A DNA stretch of 7,796 nt. Origin: Pseudomonadota bacterium (GTDB lineage Bacteria; Pseudomonadota; Gammaproteobacteria; UBA5335). The stretch spans positions 1-7,796 of the forward strand of contig JAJXTQ010000082.1 in NCBI GenBank assembly GCA_021783685.1. Reading direction: 5' to 3'. The notes beneath the pieces were generated by a model, which did not search any database, had not been told where the DNA came from, and saw only the letters and a list, made by a program, of their open reading frames with translations. Of the stretch, positions 1 through 6,771 are shown one piece after another (position 1 is the stretch's first letter; each line of letters opens with the position of its first letter). Made by a program: the position numbers and the translations under genes.

Positions 1-118
1 CGATCTGCCGGCGCTGCTCGTTCAGGGGCAATCTTTCTGCATGTCGTGCTGGCAAGGCGAATCGCGACCGCTCAGCTGTGGTAGGCTGCTGCCCGCTCCC
101 CCTGCCTGACAGTCCCGC

Positions 119-2131
119 ATGGCATCCCTGAATCCCGAACAGCATGACGCCGTGCATCATCTCGACAGTCCCCTGTTGGTGCTGGCTGGCGCGGGCAGCG
201 GGAAAACAGGCGTCATCACGCGCAAGGTGGCCTACCTTCTGGCGCAATCTCTGCGACCGAACACCGAAGTGATGGCCGTCACCTTCACCAACAAGGCAGC
301 CCGGGAGATGCGGGATCGCATCAACGGACTGCTCCGCGCCCGACCGGCCCGGCCGCCCTGGATCAGCACCTTCCACAGCCTGGGCTTGCGTCTGCTGCAG
401 CACGATGGTCGAGCGGCTGGGCTCAAACCCGGATTTTCGATTTTCGACAGCGGCGATGGGCGGGGGCTGCTGCGCGAGTTGACGCGGCAAGATGCGGAGA
501 TCGGCGATGCCGATCTGCAACGCCTGCAGCACCGCATTTCTTCCCTGAAAAGCGAACTGGTCCTCCCGGCGGCCGCGCTGTCGGCGGCAGAGGACGAGGA
601 TGCCTTGCGCCTCGCGCGTCTCTACGGGGACTACGAGCGGCATCTGCGTGCCTACAACGCCGTCGATTTCGATGATCTGATCGCCCTGCCGGTGCGCCTG
701 CTCGGCGAGGATCCGGATTTGCGCGAGCGTTGGCAGAACCGATTGGCCCATCTTCTGGTCGATGAGTACCAGGACACCAATGCCGCCCAGTATCAGATGC
801 TGCGCCATCTGGTCGGGCCGACTGCGCGATTCACGGTCGTGGGTGACGATGATCAATCGATCTACGCATGGCGCGGGGCGCGACCCGAAAACCTGCAGCG
901 GCGGCAGCAGTATTTTCCGCAGCTGCGGGTGATCAAGCTCGAACAGAATTACCGCTCGACGGGTTACATCCTCAAGGCGGCAAACACGCTCATCGCGCAA
1001 AACGATCATCTGTTCGAAAAGCGGCTCTGGAGCCGGCTCGGAGAAGGCGAGCGGCTGCGCGTGCTGGCCTGTGAGGGTAGCGATGATGAGGTGCAGCGCG
1101 TCGTCGGTGAACTGCTGCAGCACCGTCTGACGCATCGCGCGCGCTATGCCGACTACGCGATTCTTTACCGCAGCAACCATCAGGCGCGCCCGTTTGAACG
1201 TGCGTTGAGAGAGCATCAGGTGCCCTATCGCATCACGGGGGGTAGCTCATTCTTCGACGCGGCTGAGGTTCGCGATCTGTTGGCGTATCTGCGGCTGTTG
1301 CAGAACCCCGATGACGACGCCGCATTTCTGCGGATCGTCAACGTGCCGCGGCGAGAGATCGGCGCTGGAACGCTCGAAAAACTGGCGGGCTACGCCCAGG
1401 GGCGCCGCGTCAGTCTGCTGACCGCGGCCGGCGAGATGGGCCTGCGGCAGTACGTGCCCGAGCGGTCCGCCGAGCGTCTTTACACGTTTGCCGAATGGAT
1501 GGCGCGGATGCAGCGCACGGCACACGAGGAGGATGCGCCGACCTGTCTCAAGCGCCTGCTGGAAGGCATCGACTACATGAACTGGCTCGCGGAAAGCGAC
1601 AAGAACCCGCGCGCCGTCGAAAAACGCCAGAAGAACGTGCGCGATCTCATGGATTGGTTCACCCGCCTGCAGGCCCGTTGGGCGGACGAGGCGACGCTGG
1701 AGCGGCTGCTCGCCCACATCAGTCTGGTCGGAATGCTCGATCGGCAGGAGGAGGCAGACGCGGACGAAGTGCAGTTGCTCACCCTGCACAGCGCCAAAGG
1801 GCTGGAATTCGACCATGTGTATCTGGTTGGCATGGAAGAGGATTTGCTGCCTCATCGCAACAGCCTGGACGCCGGCACGCTGGAAGAGGAACGACGCCTG
1901 GCCTATGTCGGTATCACGCGGGCCCGTCGACGATTGACACTCACCTATGCGGCGCGGCGGCGGGTGGGGGGCGAGGACGCGGACCGGGAACCGAGCCTGT
2001 TCATGGCCGAGCTTCCGGCCGAAGCGCTGGACTGGGAGCGACCGGGGGATGCCGCCGATCCCGTCGCCCAGAAGGCTCGCGGTCGGGCGCATCTGGATGC
2101 CCTGCGCGACATGCTCGCCCGTGAAGACTGA
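119..2131 (+). CDS. rep: ATP-dependent DNA helicase Rep (superfamily 1A, UvrD/Rep type)
   Basis: This is a 3'-to-5' DNA translocase and helicase of the cytoplasm. In the family it clears protein roadblocks ahead of the replisome and helps restart forks. At 670 residues it matches the usual Rep length (E. coli about 673), and all SF1A motifs are visible. They are a Q motif at Q8, Walker A GAGSGKT at 24-30, motif Ia TFTNKAAREM at 55-64, Ib around WISTFHS 81-87, Walker B VDEYQDT at 214-220, motif III GDDDQSIYAWRG at 242-253, motif IV EQNYRST at 275-281, motif V TLHSAKGLEF at 555-564 and motif VI YVGITRARR at 596-604. Segments such as EKRLWSRLG, NPDDDAAFLRIVN and EPSLFMAELP follow E. coli Rep rather than UvrD or PcrA. 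The start at 119 puts the Q motif at the expected distance from the N-terminus, although no convincing Shine-Dalgarno precedes it. A possible extended -10 (TGG then TAGGCT, 79-87) lies upstream without a clear -35. The gene is monocistronic in this view and converges on otsA. Confidence 0.96.
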   Translation: MASLNPEQHDAVHHLDSPLLVLAGAGSGKTGVITRKVAYLLAQSLRPNTEVMAVTFTNKAAREMRDRINGLLRARPARPPWISTFHSLGLRLLQHDGRAAGLKPGFSIFDSGDGRGLLRELTRQDAEIGDADLQRLQHRISSLKSELVLPAAALSAAEDEDALRLARLYGDYERHLRAYNAVDFDDLIALPVRLLGEDPDLRERWQNRLAHLLVDEYQDTNAAQYQMLRHLVGPTARFTVVGDDDQSIYAWRGARPENLQRRQQYFPQLRVIKLEQNYRSTGYILKAANTLIAQNDHLFEKRLWSRLGEGERLRVLACEGSDDEVQRVVGELLQHRLTHRARYADYAILYRSNHQARPFERALREHQVPYRITGGSSFFDAAEVRDLLAYLRLLQNPDDDAAFLRIVNVPRREIGAGTLEKLAGYAQGRRVSLLTAAGEMGLRQYVPERSAERLYTFAEWMARMQRTAHEEDAPTCLKRLLEGIDYMNWLAESDKNPRAVEKRQKNVRDLMDWFTRLQARWADEATLERLLAHISLVGMLDRQEEADADEVQLLTLHSAKGLEFDHVYLVGMEEDLLPHRNSLDAGTLEEERRLAYVGITRARRRLTLTYAARRRVGGEDADREPSLFMAELPAEALDWERPGDAADPVAQKARGRAHLDALRDMLARED

Positions 2132-2149
2132 CGGCCCGGCGGGCGCTGC

Positions 2150-3667
2150 CTACGCCGCGAATTCAGTGTCCCAATAGGCCTGCTCGGATTCGGTGCTGGG
2201 GACGTAGTCGACCGGGAGCGGGAAATCGTTCAGGTCGCTGGCGATGGCGGCGGCGAGAAATCCGTTTACCCAGCCGAAGACATCCTGGCGGTTGACGACA
2301 CGACGCAAGCGTTGCATGCGGTGGCGACGTTCCATCCCGTCCATGACGCAGGCATCGCGGATCGCTTTCGCAGTGCCCTCGATGTCGTAGGGGTTGACCA
2401 GAAGCGCGCCTTGCTGGAGCTGCGCCGCCGCGCCTGCGAATTCCGAAAGGATGAGCACGCCGTCATCATCGACCGAACAGGCACAGAACTCCTTGGCGAC
2501 GAGATTCATGCCGTCTTTCAGCGGCGTGACCAAGGCAATGCGGGCGGCGCGATAGTAGGCGATGAGATCCAGACGGTCGACCGCACGGTAGACGTAGTGG
2601 ATGGGCACCCATCCCCCGGGCCGGGTGAACTCGCCGTTGATCTCGCTGACCAACTGTTCGATGCGGGTCTTGAGTTCACGGTATTGGGGGATGTCGTCGC
2701 GACTGGGGACCACTACCTGGATGAGCGTCACACGCTCCTGCAACTCGGGATGGGCCCGCAGCGCGAAGCGGAATGCCTCGAGCCGCAAGGGAATGCCTTT
2801 GGTGTAGTCCAGCCGGTCGACGCCGAGGATGAGTTCCCGGCCCGGCAATTCGGCTCGCAGTTTCTCTGCCGCCGTGGTCACGGCCGATGATCGCGCCTGG
2901 CGACTGAATGCCCCCGCGTCGATGCCGATCGGAAAGCTGCCGAGGCGCGTCTCGTGACCCGAGGGCAGCCGCAGGTGGTGACTGCGATGACCGACGCGCG
3001 CTTCAGGCAGCAGCGTGCGCACGCACTGAACGAAATTGCGGCGATCGCGAGGGGTCTGGAATCCGATCAGATCATACTCGAGCAGGGCGCGCAGCAGCGT
3101 ATAGCGCCACGGCAGCTTGAGATAGATGTCCAAGGGCGGGAACGGAATGTGCAGAAAAAAGGCGAGGGGTGATTCGACGCCAAGGCGGCGCAGATCGGCG
3201 GCGACGAGGATCAGTTGATAGTCGTGGACCCAGATGAAATCGCCGGCCTGAGCCTGTCCGGCGATGGCGCGAGCGTACTTTTCGTTGACCGTGGTATAGC
3301 TGTGCCAATAGGCGGGATCGAAGTGGCAGAGCGATTGCAGGTCGTGGAACAGCGGCCATAGCACCTCGTTGGAAAATCCGTGATAAAACCCGGACTGGTC
3401 TTCGGCATTCAGCGCAACGGGCGCGAGTCGATAACCGGCCTGATGTGCGGCGCGAGTCAAGGCGGATTCCACACCTTCGTCATGGTCCGTGATGCCGGGC
3501 CAACCGACCCAGACCCCGCCTCGATCGCGCAGGACGGGGAGCAGCGCGGTGACCAGCCCGCCGCTGCCGGGACGACTGCTCAGCGAACCGTCCGCGGCGC
3601 GATGCAGCACCATGGGCAAGCGATTGGACACGACGATCAAACGACGGCTGGGCTGGGCGTGGTGCAT
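2150..3667 (-). CDS. otsA: Trehalose-6-phosphate synthase (GT20 family)
   Basis: This is a retaining glycosyltransferase that joins UDP-glucose (ADP-glucose in some relatives) to glucose-6-phosphate, giving trehalose-6-phosphate in the cytoplasm. The product has 505 residues, slightly longer than E. coli OtsA (474). Residues known to bind substrate in E. coli OtsA all have counterparts: R16 in VVSNRLP, the GSGG loop at 34-37, Y95, W104, D149 in WVHDY, H173 in [10 protein letters not shown]285 and K290 in DRLDYTKG, D385 in [13 protein letters not shown], and E393. The frame is open to 3820, but that extension runs into otsB and is low-complexity. The ATG at 3667 has AGGGAG (3682-3677) nine bases upstream and puts VVSNRLP near residue 12, as in the family. 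It follows otsB by 107 bp, so the two probably share a transcript. Glucosylglycerol-phosphate synthase is a GT20 alternative, but the adjacent otsB and the residue matches favour OtsA. Its stop faces rep with only 18 bp between and no T-tract terminator. Confidence 0.94.
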   Translation of the reverse strand: MHHAQPSRRLIVVSNRLPMVLHRAADGSLSSRPGSGGLVTALLPVLRDRGGVWVGWPGITDHDEGVESALTRAAHQAGYRLAPVALNAEDQSGFYHGFSNEVLWPLFHDLQSLCHFDPAYWHSYTTVNEKYARAIAGQAQAGDFIWVHDYQLILVAADLRRLGVESPLAFFLHIPFPPLDIYLKLPWRYTLLRALLEYDLIGFQTPRDRRNFVQCVRTLLPEARVGHRSHHLRLPSGHETRLGSFPIGIDAGAFSRQARSSAVTTAAEKLRAELPGRELILGVDRLDYTKGIPLRLEAFRFALRAHPELQERVTLIQVVVPSRDDIPQYRELKTRIEQLVSEINGEFTRPGGWVPIHYVYRAVDRLDLIAYYRAARIALVTPLKDGMNLVAKEFCACSVDDDGVLILSEFAGAAAQLQQGALLVNPYDIEGTAKAIRDACVMDGMERRHRMQRLRRVVNRQDVFGWVNGFLAAAIASDLNDFPLPVDYVPSTESEQAYWDTEFAA

Positions 3668-3732
3668 CACGGGAGACTCCCTTTCGGCAATGGTCGGTGC
3701 CCGCGGCGCGGCACGGTGACATGCGGGGTCGT

Positions 3733-3769
3733 GGGGCGCCGGATATCGTTCGTTCGCCGGCGCTGCCCC
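3733..3769 (-). other. Intercistronic inverted repeat between otsB and otsA
   Basis: GCGCCGG (3736-3742) and CCGGCGC (3757-3763) form a perfect 7-bp stem around a 14-base loop. GGG 3733-3735 can add three more pairs with CCC 3766-3768 across a two-base bulge. It begins just after the otsB stop codon on the minus-strand transcript. No run of T follows on that strand, so it does not look like a Rho-independent terminator. It may instead shield the otsB 3' end or set the otsB:otsA ratio. That role is inference. Confidence 0.4.
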
Positions 3770-3774
3770 AGCCC

Positions 3775-4593
3775 TCAAGGGGCGGACCCTGCCCCGCGTT
3801 GGCGGCGCCGTTCGAGCCAACGCTCGAGAAACCGGAGCAATTCTCCGGGAGGACTGAGCCAGCTCTGCGCGTGGGTGGGACGCCAGCGATCGCGCACGAG
3901 GATGGCGTAACCCTGATTCCCGAGGGCGCGGAAGGCGTCTTCATCGGTCGTGTCGTCGCCGAGATAGGCGAGCAGCGCGGGATCGGTGCGGTCGCCGCGT
4001 GTTTCGGCGAGGACCTGGCGTACCGCCGTACCTTTGTCGACACCCTGGACGCGCAGCTCCATGCCGCCGTCGAAGGCGTGCCAGAACAGGTCGCCAAGCC
4101 GGTCGATCCCGGCCAGTCGCGAAGCAAGTTGCGTGTGGACCCGGCGGCGCGCGTCGGTGTCCAGTGCGCGCCAGTGAAAGGCGATCGACGTCGGTTTGCG
4201 CTCGAATATTCCCCCGGCCGATTCGATCAGCGTTCGCCAGGACTCGGCGACGTCGAGCGCGGCGGCGGCCGTTTCCGGGATCGGAATCATCTCGCGCCTG
4301 CCGTCGGCGAATCGCCGTTCACGACCGTGACTGCCCCAGCACTCCACGGTTGGCGGAAGCAGCATCAGCCCTTCCAGATCATTCAGTGCGCGGCCGGAAA
4401 TGAGGATCAGGCGGTCGCGTCGCACCGTCGCGATGTCCTGCAACAGTTGCTCGACGCCAGGATAGGGCGTTGCCTGGCCGGGATCTTCCTGAAAGGGCGC
4501 AAGCGTCCCGTCATAGTCCAGCATCAGGACGGCGTGGGAGGCCACCGCCGCGCGTTGCCAGAGTGACTCCGGGGGCGCGCCGAATGCGACCAT
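3775..4593 (-). CDS. otsB: Trehalose-6-phosphate phosphatase (HAD superfamily)
   Basis: This enzyme removes phosphate from trehalose-6-phosphate to release trehalose, the second step after OtsA. The 272-residue product is close to the usual OtsB size (about 250-270). HAD motifs are in order. Motif I is LDYDGTL, with the predicted nucleophile D26 and acid/base D28; motif II is ISGR, with S66; a basic residue is K187 in VDKGTA; motif IV is LGDDTTDED (211-219), with Mg-binding D213, D214 and D217. The cap domain carries GSHGRE (88-93) and ERKPTSIAFHWR, both typical of trehalose phosphatases. The ATG at 4593 has GGAGGA (4605-4600) six bases upstream, a near-ideal ribosome site. The gene lies directly upstream of otsA on the same strand, the otsBA order known from E. 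coli. Trehalose made this way is an osmoprotectant and desiccation or heat protectant. The upstream gap may carry a stress-type promoter (see 4669-4697), but this is weak. Confidence 0.95.
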   Translation of the reverse strand: MVAFGAPPESLWQRAAVASHAVLMLDYDGTLAPFQEDPGQATPYPGVEQLLQDIATVRRDRLILISGRALNDLEGLMLLPPTVECWGSHGRERRFADGRREMIPIPETAAAALDVAESWRTLIESAGGIFERKPTSIAFHWRALDTDARRRVHTQLASRLAGIDRLGDLFWHAFDGGMELRVQGVDKGTAVRQVLAETRGDRTDPALLAYLGDDTTDEDAFRALGNQGYAILVRDRWRPTHAQSWLSPPGELLRFLERWLERRRQRGAGSAP

Positions 4594-4629
4594 GATGCTT
4601 CCTCCGTGGACTGCTGAGCGGGGGTCATG

Positions 4630-4649
4630 CGGCGCTGCTGCCAGCGCCG
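4630..4649. other. Perfect GC-rich hairpin in the otsB leader
   Basis: CGGCGCTG (4630-4637) pairs with CAGCGCCG (4642-4649), an 8-bp perfect stem with a four-base loop. On the minus-strand transcript it lies 36 bases before the otsB start codon. No T-tract follows in either direction, so it is not a classic intrinsic terminator. It could be a leader structure of otsBA or a transcription pause after the repressor gene. Confidence 0.45.
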
Positions 4650-4668
4650 ACGACCCGGTTCCATCAGG

Positions 4669-4697
4669 GTTGACCGCTCAGAGCGGCCCGGGGTTCC
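4669..4697 (-). promoter_or_regulatory. Possible sigma-E/AlgU-like promoter for otsBA (weak)
   Basis: Reading on the minus strand, GGAACC (4697-4692) is followed after 18 bases by TCAAC (4673-4669). This resembles the extracytoplasmic sigma-E/AlgU pattern (GAACTT, 16-17 bases, TCTGA or TCAAA), but with mismatches in both boxes. No good sigma-70 promoter is apparent in the 129-bp gap before otsB. It overlaps the inverted repeat at 4684-4709, which lowers confidence. Trehalose genes are stress-induced in many bacteria, so the idea is plausible but unproven. Confidence 0.2.
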
Positions 4698-4709
4698 CCG
4701 CTCCGGCCG
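4684..4709 (-). other. Inverted repeat just after the TetR gene stop (possible weak terminator)
   Basis: CGGCC (4684-4688) and GGCCG (4705-4709) flank an inner CGGGG/CCCCG pair (4689-4693 and 4696-4700), giving an interrupted stem of about ten pairs. It starts 13 bases beyond the repressor stop codon on the minus-strand transcript. The stem is strong, but the sequence after it has no T run. It may slow or partly terminate transcription from the repressor into otsBA, possibly with Rho. A smaller repeat, CCGCT/AGCGG (4674-4686), follows it. Confidence 0.35.
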
Positions 4710-4722
4710 ACGCAGGCGCTCG

Positions 4723-5331
4723 TCAATCGACGCAGCGGAACACCAGATCGATCAACCGTGGCGCTTCCGCCGGCAGGTCATAGGTATGCGGGCTACGCAG
4801 ATAGTCGAAGTAGATACCGATCATCGCGGTATGGATGGTGATGGCCGCAAGACGTGGGCAGACGTCCGTCAGGCGGCCCAGGGACTGCTCACGCCGGAAC
4901 AGATCCTCCATGCTGCCGAGCCAGCTGTCCCGGATCGCCACCAGCCGATTGTTGCTTTCCCGCAGGCCGTCCACGAACTCGCACCGGTGAAACAGGATGG
5001 TGTATACGCGTTGCCGTCGGGAGTTGGTGGCGAGGCACTGGAGCGACTGGGCGCAAAACGCTTTCAAGGCTTCGACGGCACCTCCGTCGGCAAGGGTCAT
5101 CACCTGATCGAAGAGATCCTGCATCGGCAGATGGACACGGCAGTACATGGCGTCGAACAGATCCGCCTTGTTGCGGAAGTGCCAATACACGGCGCCCCGG
5201 GTGACCCCAGCGACCTGCGCGATCTCCTCCAGGCTTGCGCGGGCGACGCCGCGTTCGAGAAAGACCGCCTCTGCGGCGTCGAGTATCTGTTCCCTGGTCT
5301 GTTCGGCCTCGGCCTTGGTCCGGCGCACCAT
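4723..5331 (-). CDS. TetR-family (AcrR/TtgR-like) repressor of the divergent efflux operon
   Basis: This is a 202-residue dimeric DNA-binding regulator whose ligand pocket is expected to sense pump substrates. The N-terminal helix-turn-helix spans about residues 14-57: TREQILDAAEAVF, then SLEEIAQVAGVTRGAVYWHF with recognition helix around 43-52, then NKADLF. This block is nearly identical to E. coli AcrR (AGVTRGAIYWHF). The C-terminal domain also has an AcrR-like segment, ILFHRCEFVDGL, at about 110-121. The frame is open to 5445, but the ATG at 5331 is preferred. It has AGGGAG (5346-5341) nine bases upstream and begins MVRRTKAEAEQTR, matching the start of AcrR, whereas the longer version would translate the operator region. 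The gene is divergent from the adaptor-pump operon, the classic arrangement for a local repressor. Autoregulation is likely, because an operator-like site abuts its ribosome site. I did not assign a symbol because acrR, ttgR and similar names depend on the pump. Confidence 0.93.
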   Translation of the reverse strand: MVRRTKAEAEQTREQILDAAEAVFLERGVARASLEEIAQVAGVTRGAVYWHFRNKADLFDAMYCRVHLPMQDLFDQVMTLADGGAVEALKAFCAQSLQCLATNSRRQRVYTILFHRCEFVDGLRESNNRLVAIRDSWLGSMEDLFRREQSLGRLTDVCPRLAAITIHTAMIGIYFDYLRSPHTYDLPAEAPRLIDLVFRCVD

Positions 5332-5346
5332 TTGCACACGCTCCCT

Positions 5347-5370
5347 GCTGATCAATGGTGAATGGATGTA
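5347..5370. promoter_or_regulatory. Operator-like site 1 (AcrR-type half-site, repressor-proximal)
   Basis: The right half reads GGTGAATGGATGTA (5357-5370), differing from the E. coli AcrR operator half (TGTGAATGTATGTA, from memory) at two positions. Over the 22-base core at 5349-5370 I count 15 matches to the AcrR operator. The left half is degenerate, so the palindrome is weak. The site abuts the repressor's Shine-Dalgarno at 5341-5346 and touches the shared -10 region. Bound repressor could therefore block its own gene. Confidence 0.5.
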
Positions 5371-5377
5371 GTATAGT
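5370..5377. promoter_or_regulatory. Overlapping divergent -10 boxes
   Basis: The eight bases AGTATAGT contain TATAGT on the plus strand (5372-5377) and TATACT on the minus strand (5375-5370), each one substitution from TATAAT. They point toward the efflux operon and the repressor gene respectively and share four base pairs. Neither has a good -35 at 16-18 bases; the best plus-strand candidate is CTGATC at 5348-5353. This would place starts near 5384 (+) and 5363 (-). A second plus-strand candidate is TAGTAT at 5406-5411. Confidence 0.4.
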
Positions 5378-5383
5378 TTTAAT

Positions 5384-5407
5384 GGCAAACAAACGCGAAT
5401 GTATGTA
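5384..5407. promoter_or_regulatory. Operator-like site 2 (close match to AcrR and TtgR operators)
   Basis: The halves are CAAACAAAC (5386-5394) and GAATGTATGTA (5397-5407). The second is identical to the right half of the E. coli AcrR operator. The CAAACAA-C-GAATGTA-GTA framework matches the Pseudomonas TtgR operator at 18 of 22 positions by my count from memory. The dyad is imperfect, with five of ten arm positions complementary. It sits at the predicted transcription start of the efflux operon, where bound repressor would block polymerase. Confidence 0.65.
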
Positions 5408-5451
5408 GTATGGCCCGGAGTCGCCCATTGCCTGCGGCAGACCAACGTCCG

Positions 5452-5472
5452 CGATCGGTCGTCGCCCGATCG
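5452..5472 (+). other. Perfect inverted repeat in the efflux operon leader
   Basis: CGATCGG (5452-5458) and CCGATCG (5466-5472) form a 7-bp perfect stem with a seven-base loop. It lies about 50 bases before the adaptor start codon, inside the predicted untranslated leader. Flanking TCCGC (5448-5452) and GCGGA (5475-5479) add a partial outer dyad. It could be a second regulator's operator or an RNA hairpin. No T-tract follows, so it is not a standard terminator. Confidence 0.4.
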
Positions 5473-5520
5473 GAGCGGATGGTTCAGTGGTCCTCACCTG
5501 AGAGCGGAGAAGAACGTCCC

Positions 5521-6771
5521 ATGATGCGCGCCATCGTCCCTGCCCGTCCGCGGGTCTTGTCGGTCCTGCGGGTGATGTTCCTGTTGTCGGTGCTGAGTGC
5601 CTGCGGCAAGCAGGAGCAGGATCCAAAGGCCCAAGGCGCGGCGCCGCCCGTACCTGAGGTCGGGGTCACCGCCGTTCAACCTCGCGACGTGGCGGTCGAG
5701 AACGAGTACGCAGGCCGCACCGCCGGCTTTCGCGAAGTCGAGGTGCGGGCACGGGTGACGGGCATCCTGCAGAAGCGGACCTATCTGGAGGGTCAGCGCG
5801 TCAAGGCGGGGGATGTCCTGTTTCAGATCGATCCCGCGCCGTTTGCGGTGGCGCTGGCCAGGGCGCAGGCCAGACTGCAGGACGGTGAAGCCCAGTTGCG
5901 TCAGGCGGAACGGGACTGGGCGAGGGTCTCGGCGCTGTACGGCGAGAACGCCATTAGCGCGCGCGAACGGGACACGTCGCAGTCGAACCTGGATTTGGCG
6001 CGGGCCAATCTGGCTGGCGCGAAGGCCGACGTGGAAGCGGCCCGCATCGATCTGGGCTACACGCGGGTCGAAGCGCCCGTGAGCGGCGTGACCAGCCTGG
6101 AGGTGCGTTCCGAGGGTAGCTTGGTGGGGCCGGGTGCGGCCGACAGCCTGCTCACGCGGATCACCCAGCTCGACCCGCTGTATGTCAATTTTTCCTACCC
6201 CGATGCCGATGCCTTGCGGCAACGGGCGCTCTTGGCGAGCGGCAAGCTGACCATGGCCGGTGAGGAGCGGCTGGCCGCCGAACTGCGCTTCGGCGACGGT
6301 TCGGTCTACGGCCATGAGGGTTACATCAGCTTCACGGACAGCACCATCGATCCCGCTACCGGCACGGTGCGGGCCCGCGCGGTCTTTCCCAATCGCGAGG
6401 CCAGTCTGTTGCCCGGACAGTTTGTCCGCATCGTGCCCAAGGGCTTGACGCGCAAGGGGGTGATCGTCATCCCCCAGGCGGCGGTCATGCAGGGTCCGCA
6501 GGGCACTTTCGTCTACCTGGTGGGTGAGGACGACAAGGCAAAAATCCAGCCGGTGACGACCGGATCGACCCTGCAATCGGAATGGCTGATCGAGGAAGGG
6601 CTCAAGCCGGGCGACCGTGTCATCGTCGATGGGGTCATCAAGGTGCGGCCTGGGTCGCCCGTGAAGGTGGCGGCACCCGCAGCGGGCAATGCGCCCAGTG
6701 CGCCCGTCCAGCCGGAATCCGAACGGGAGCAACCCCTGCGCTCTGCCGGCGCGCGGGAGGCAACCGCATGA
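5521..6771 (+). CDS. RND efflux periplasmic adaptor lipoprotein (AcrA/MexA family)
   Basis: This is the adaptor that bridges the inner-membrane RND pump and an outer-membrane channel. From the ATG at 5521 it has 416 residues. A lipoprotein signal (hydrophobic 12-27) ends in lipobox LSAC with the lipidated cysteine at C28, followed by GKQ, much like MexA. Domains in order are: a barrel-sandwich half around 73-107 ([19 protein letters not shown]); an alpha-hairpin of about 108-180, rich in A/R/Q/E; the second lipoyl half at 181-218 ([10 protein letters not shown], then ITQLDPLYV); a beta-barrel to about 310; and the membrane-proximal domain to about 383, with [14 protein letters not shown]. The Ala/Pro/Glu-rich tail is probably disordered. 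The frame is open from 5410, but a start there would put 37 polar residues before the signal peptide. GGAG lies 11 bases upstream of 5521, somewhat long. The gene overlaps the pump gene by ATGA, implying translational coupling. It is probably repressed by the divergent TetR protein. Confidence 0.94.
   Translation: MMRAIVPARPRVLSVLRVMFLLSVLSACGKQEQDPKAQGAAPPVPEVGVTAVQPRDVAVENEYAGRTAGFREVEVRARVTGILQKRTYLEGQRVKAGDVLFQIDPAPFAVALARAQARLQDGEAQLRQAERDWARVSALYGENAISARERDTSQSNLDLARANLAGAKADVEAARIDLGYTRVEAPVSGVTSLEVRSEGSLVGPGAADSLLTRITQLDPLYVNFSYPDADALRQRALLASGKLTMAGEERLAAELRFGDGSVYGHEGYISFTDSTIDPATGTVRARAVFPNREASLLPGQFVRIVPKGLTRKGVIVIPQAAVMQGPQGTFVYLVGEDDKAKIQPVTTGSTLQSEWLIEEGLKPGDRVIVDGVIKVRPGSPVKVAAPAAGNAPSAPVQPESEREQPLRSAGAREATA
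6755..6760 (+). promoter_or_regulatory. Ribosome binding site for the RND pump gene, inside the adaptor gene
   Basis: GGGAGG lies seven bases before the ATG at 6768 and within the last codons of the adaptor gene. It fixes the pump start and, with the ATGA overlap, supports coupled translation of the two subunits. Confidence 0.75.

Noticed and set aside
1..118. Possible end of an upstream gene or a divergent small ORF
   Set aside because: Plus-strand frames close at 84 and 109 without a recognisable product, and minus-strand starts reach a stop within about 35 codons. Nothing can be supported.
1247..2092. 281-codon minus-strand frame opposite rep
   Set aside because: It overlaps the conserved C-terminal motifs of Rep. 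It has no domain and no ribosome site I trust, so it is a shadow frame.
2132..2149. Bidirectional terminator between rep and otsA
   Set aside because: Only 18 GC-rich bases separate the stops, with no convincing stem and no T or A tract on either side.
3218..3223. WVHDYQL in OtsA in place of E. coli WIHDYHL, considered as loss of a catalytic residue
   Set aside because: The substrate-contacting aspartate (D149) is kept, as is the separate histidine in FFLH (H173). Glutamine at this position also occurs in other bacterial GT20 enzymes as I recall them.
3668..3820. N-terminal extension of otsA to an ATG at 3820
   Set aside because: It would overlap the end of otsB and add 51 low-complexity R/A/P residues before a family-typical N-terminus. 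The ATG at 3667 has a good ribosome site.
3697..4566. 289-codon plus-strand frame opposite otsB
   Set aside because: otsB on the minus strand has all HAD motifs and an ideal ribosome site. The plus-strand product resembles no family I know.
5332..5445. Upstream start for the TetR repressor at 5445
   Set aside because: The extension translates the operator and promoter region. The ATG at 5331 gives the canonical AcrR-like N-terminus and has AGGGAG at proper spacing.
5410..5520. Upstream start for the efflux adaptor at 5410
   Set aside because: It would bury the lipoprotein signal peptide behind 37 polar residues, and it lies inside the presumed operator and leader region.
5494..6732. 412-codon open frame on the minus strand opposite the adaptor gene
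   Set aside because: It is the antisense shadow of a clear adaptor gene. Its translation is rich in R, G, H and Q with no recognisable domain, as expected from high-GC codon use.
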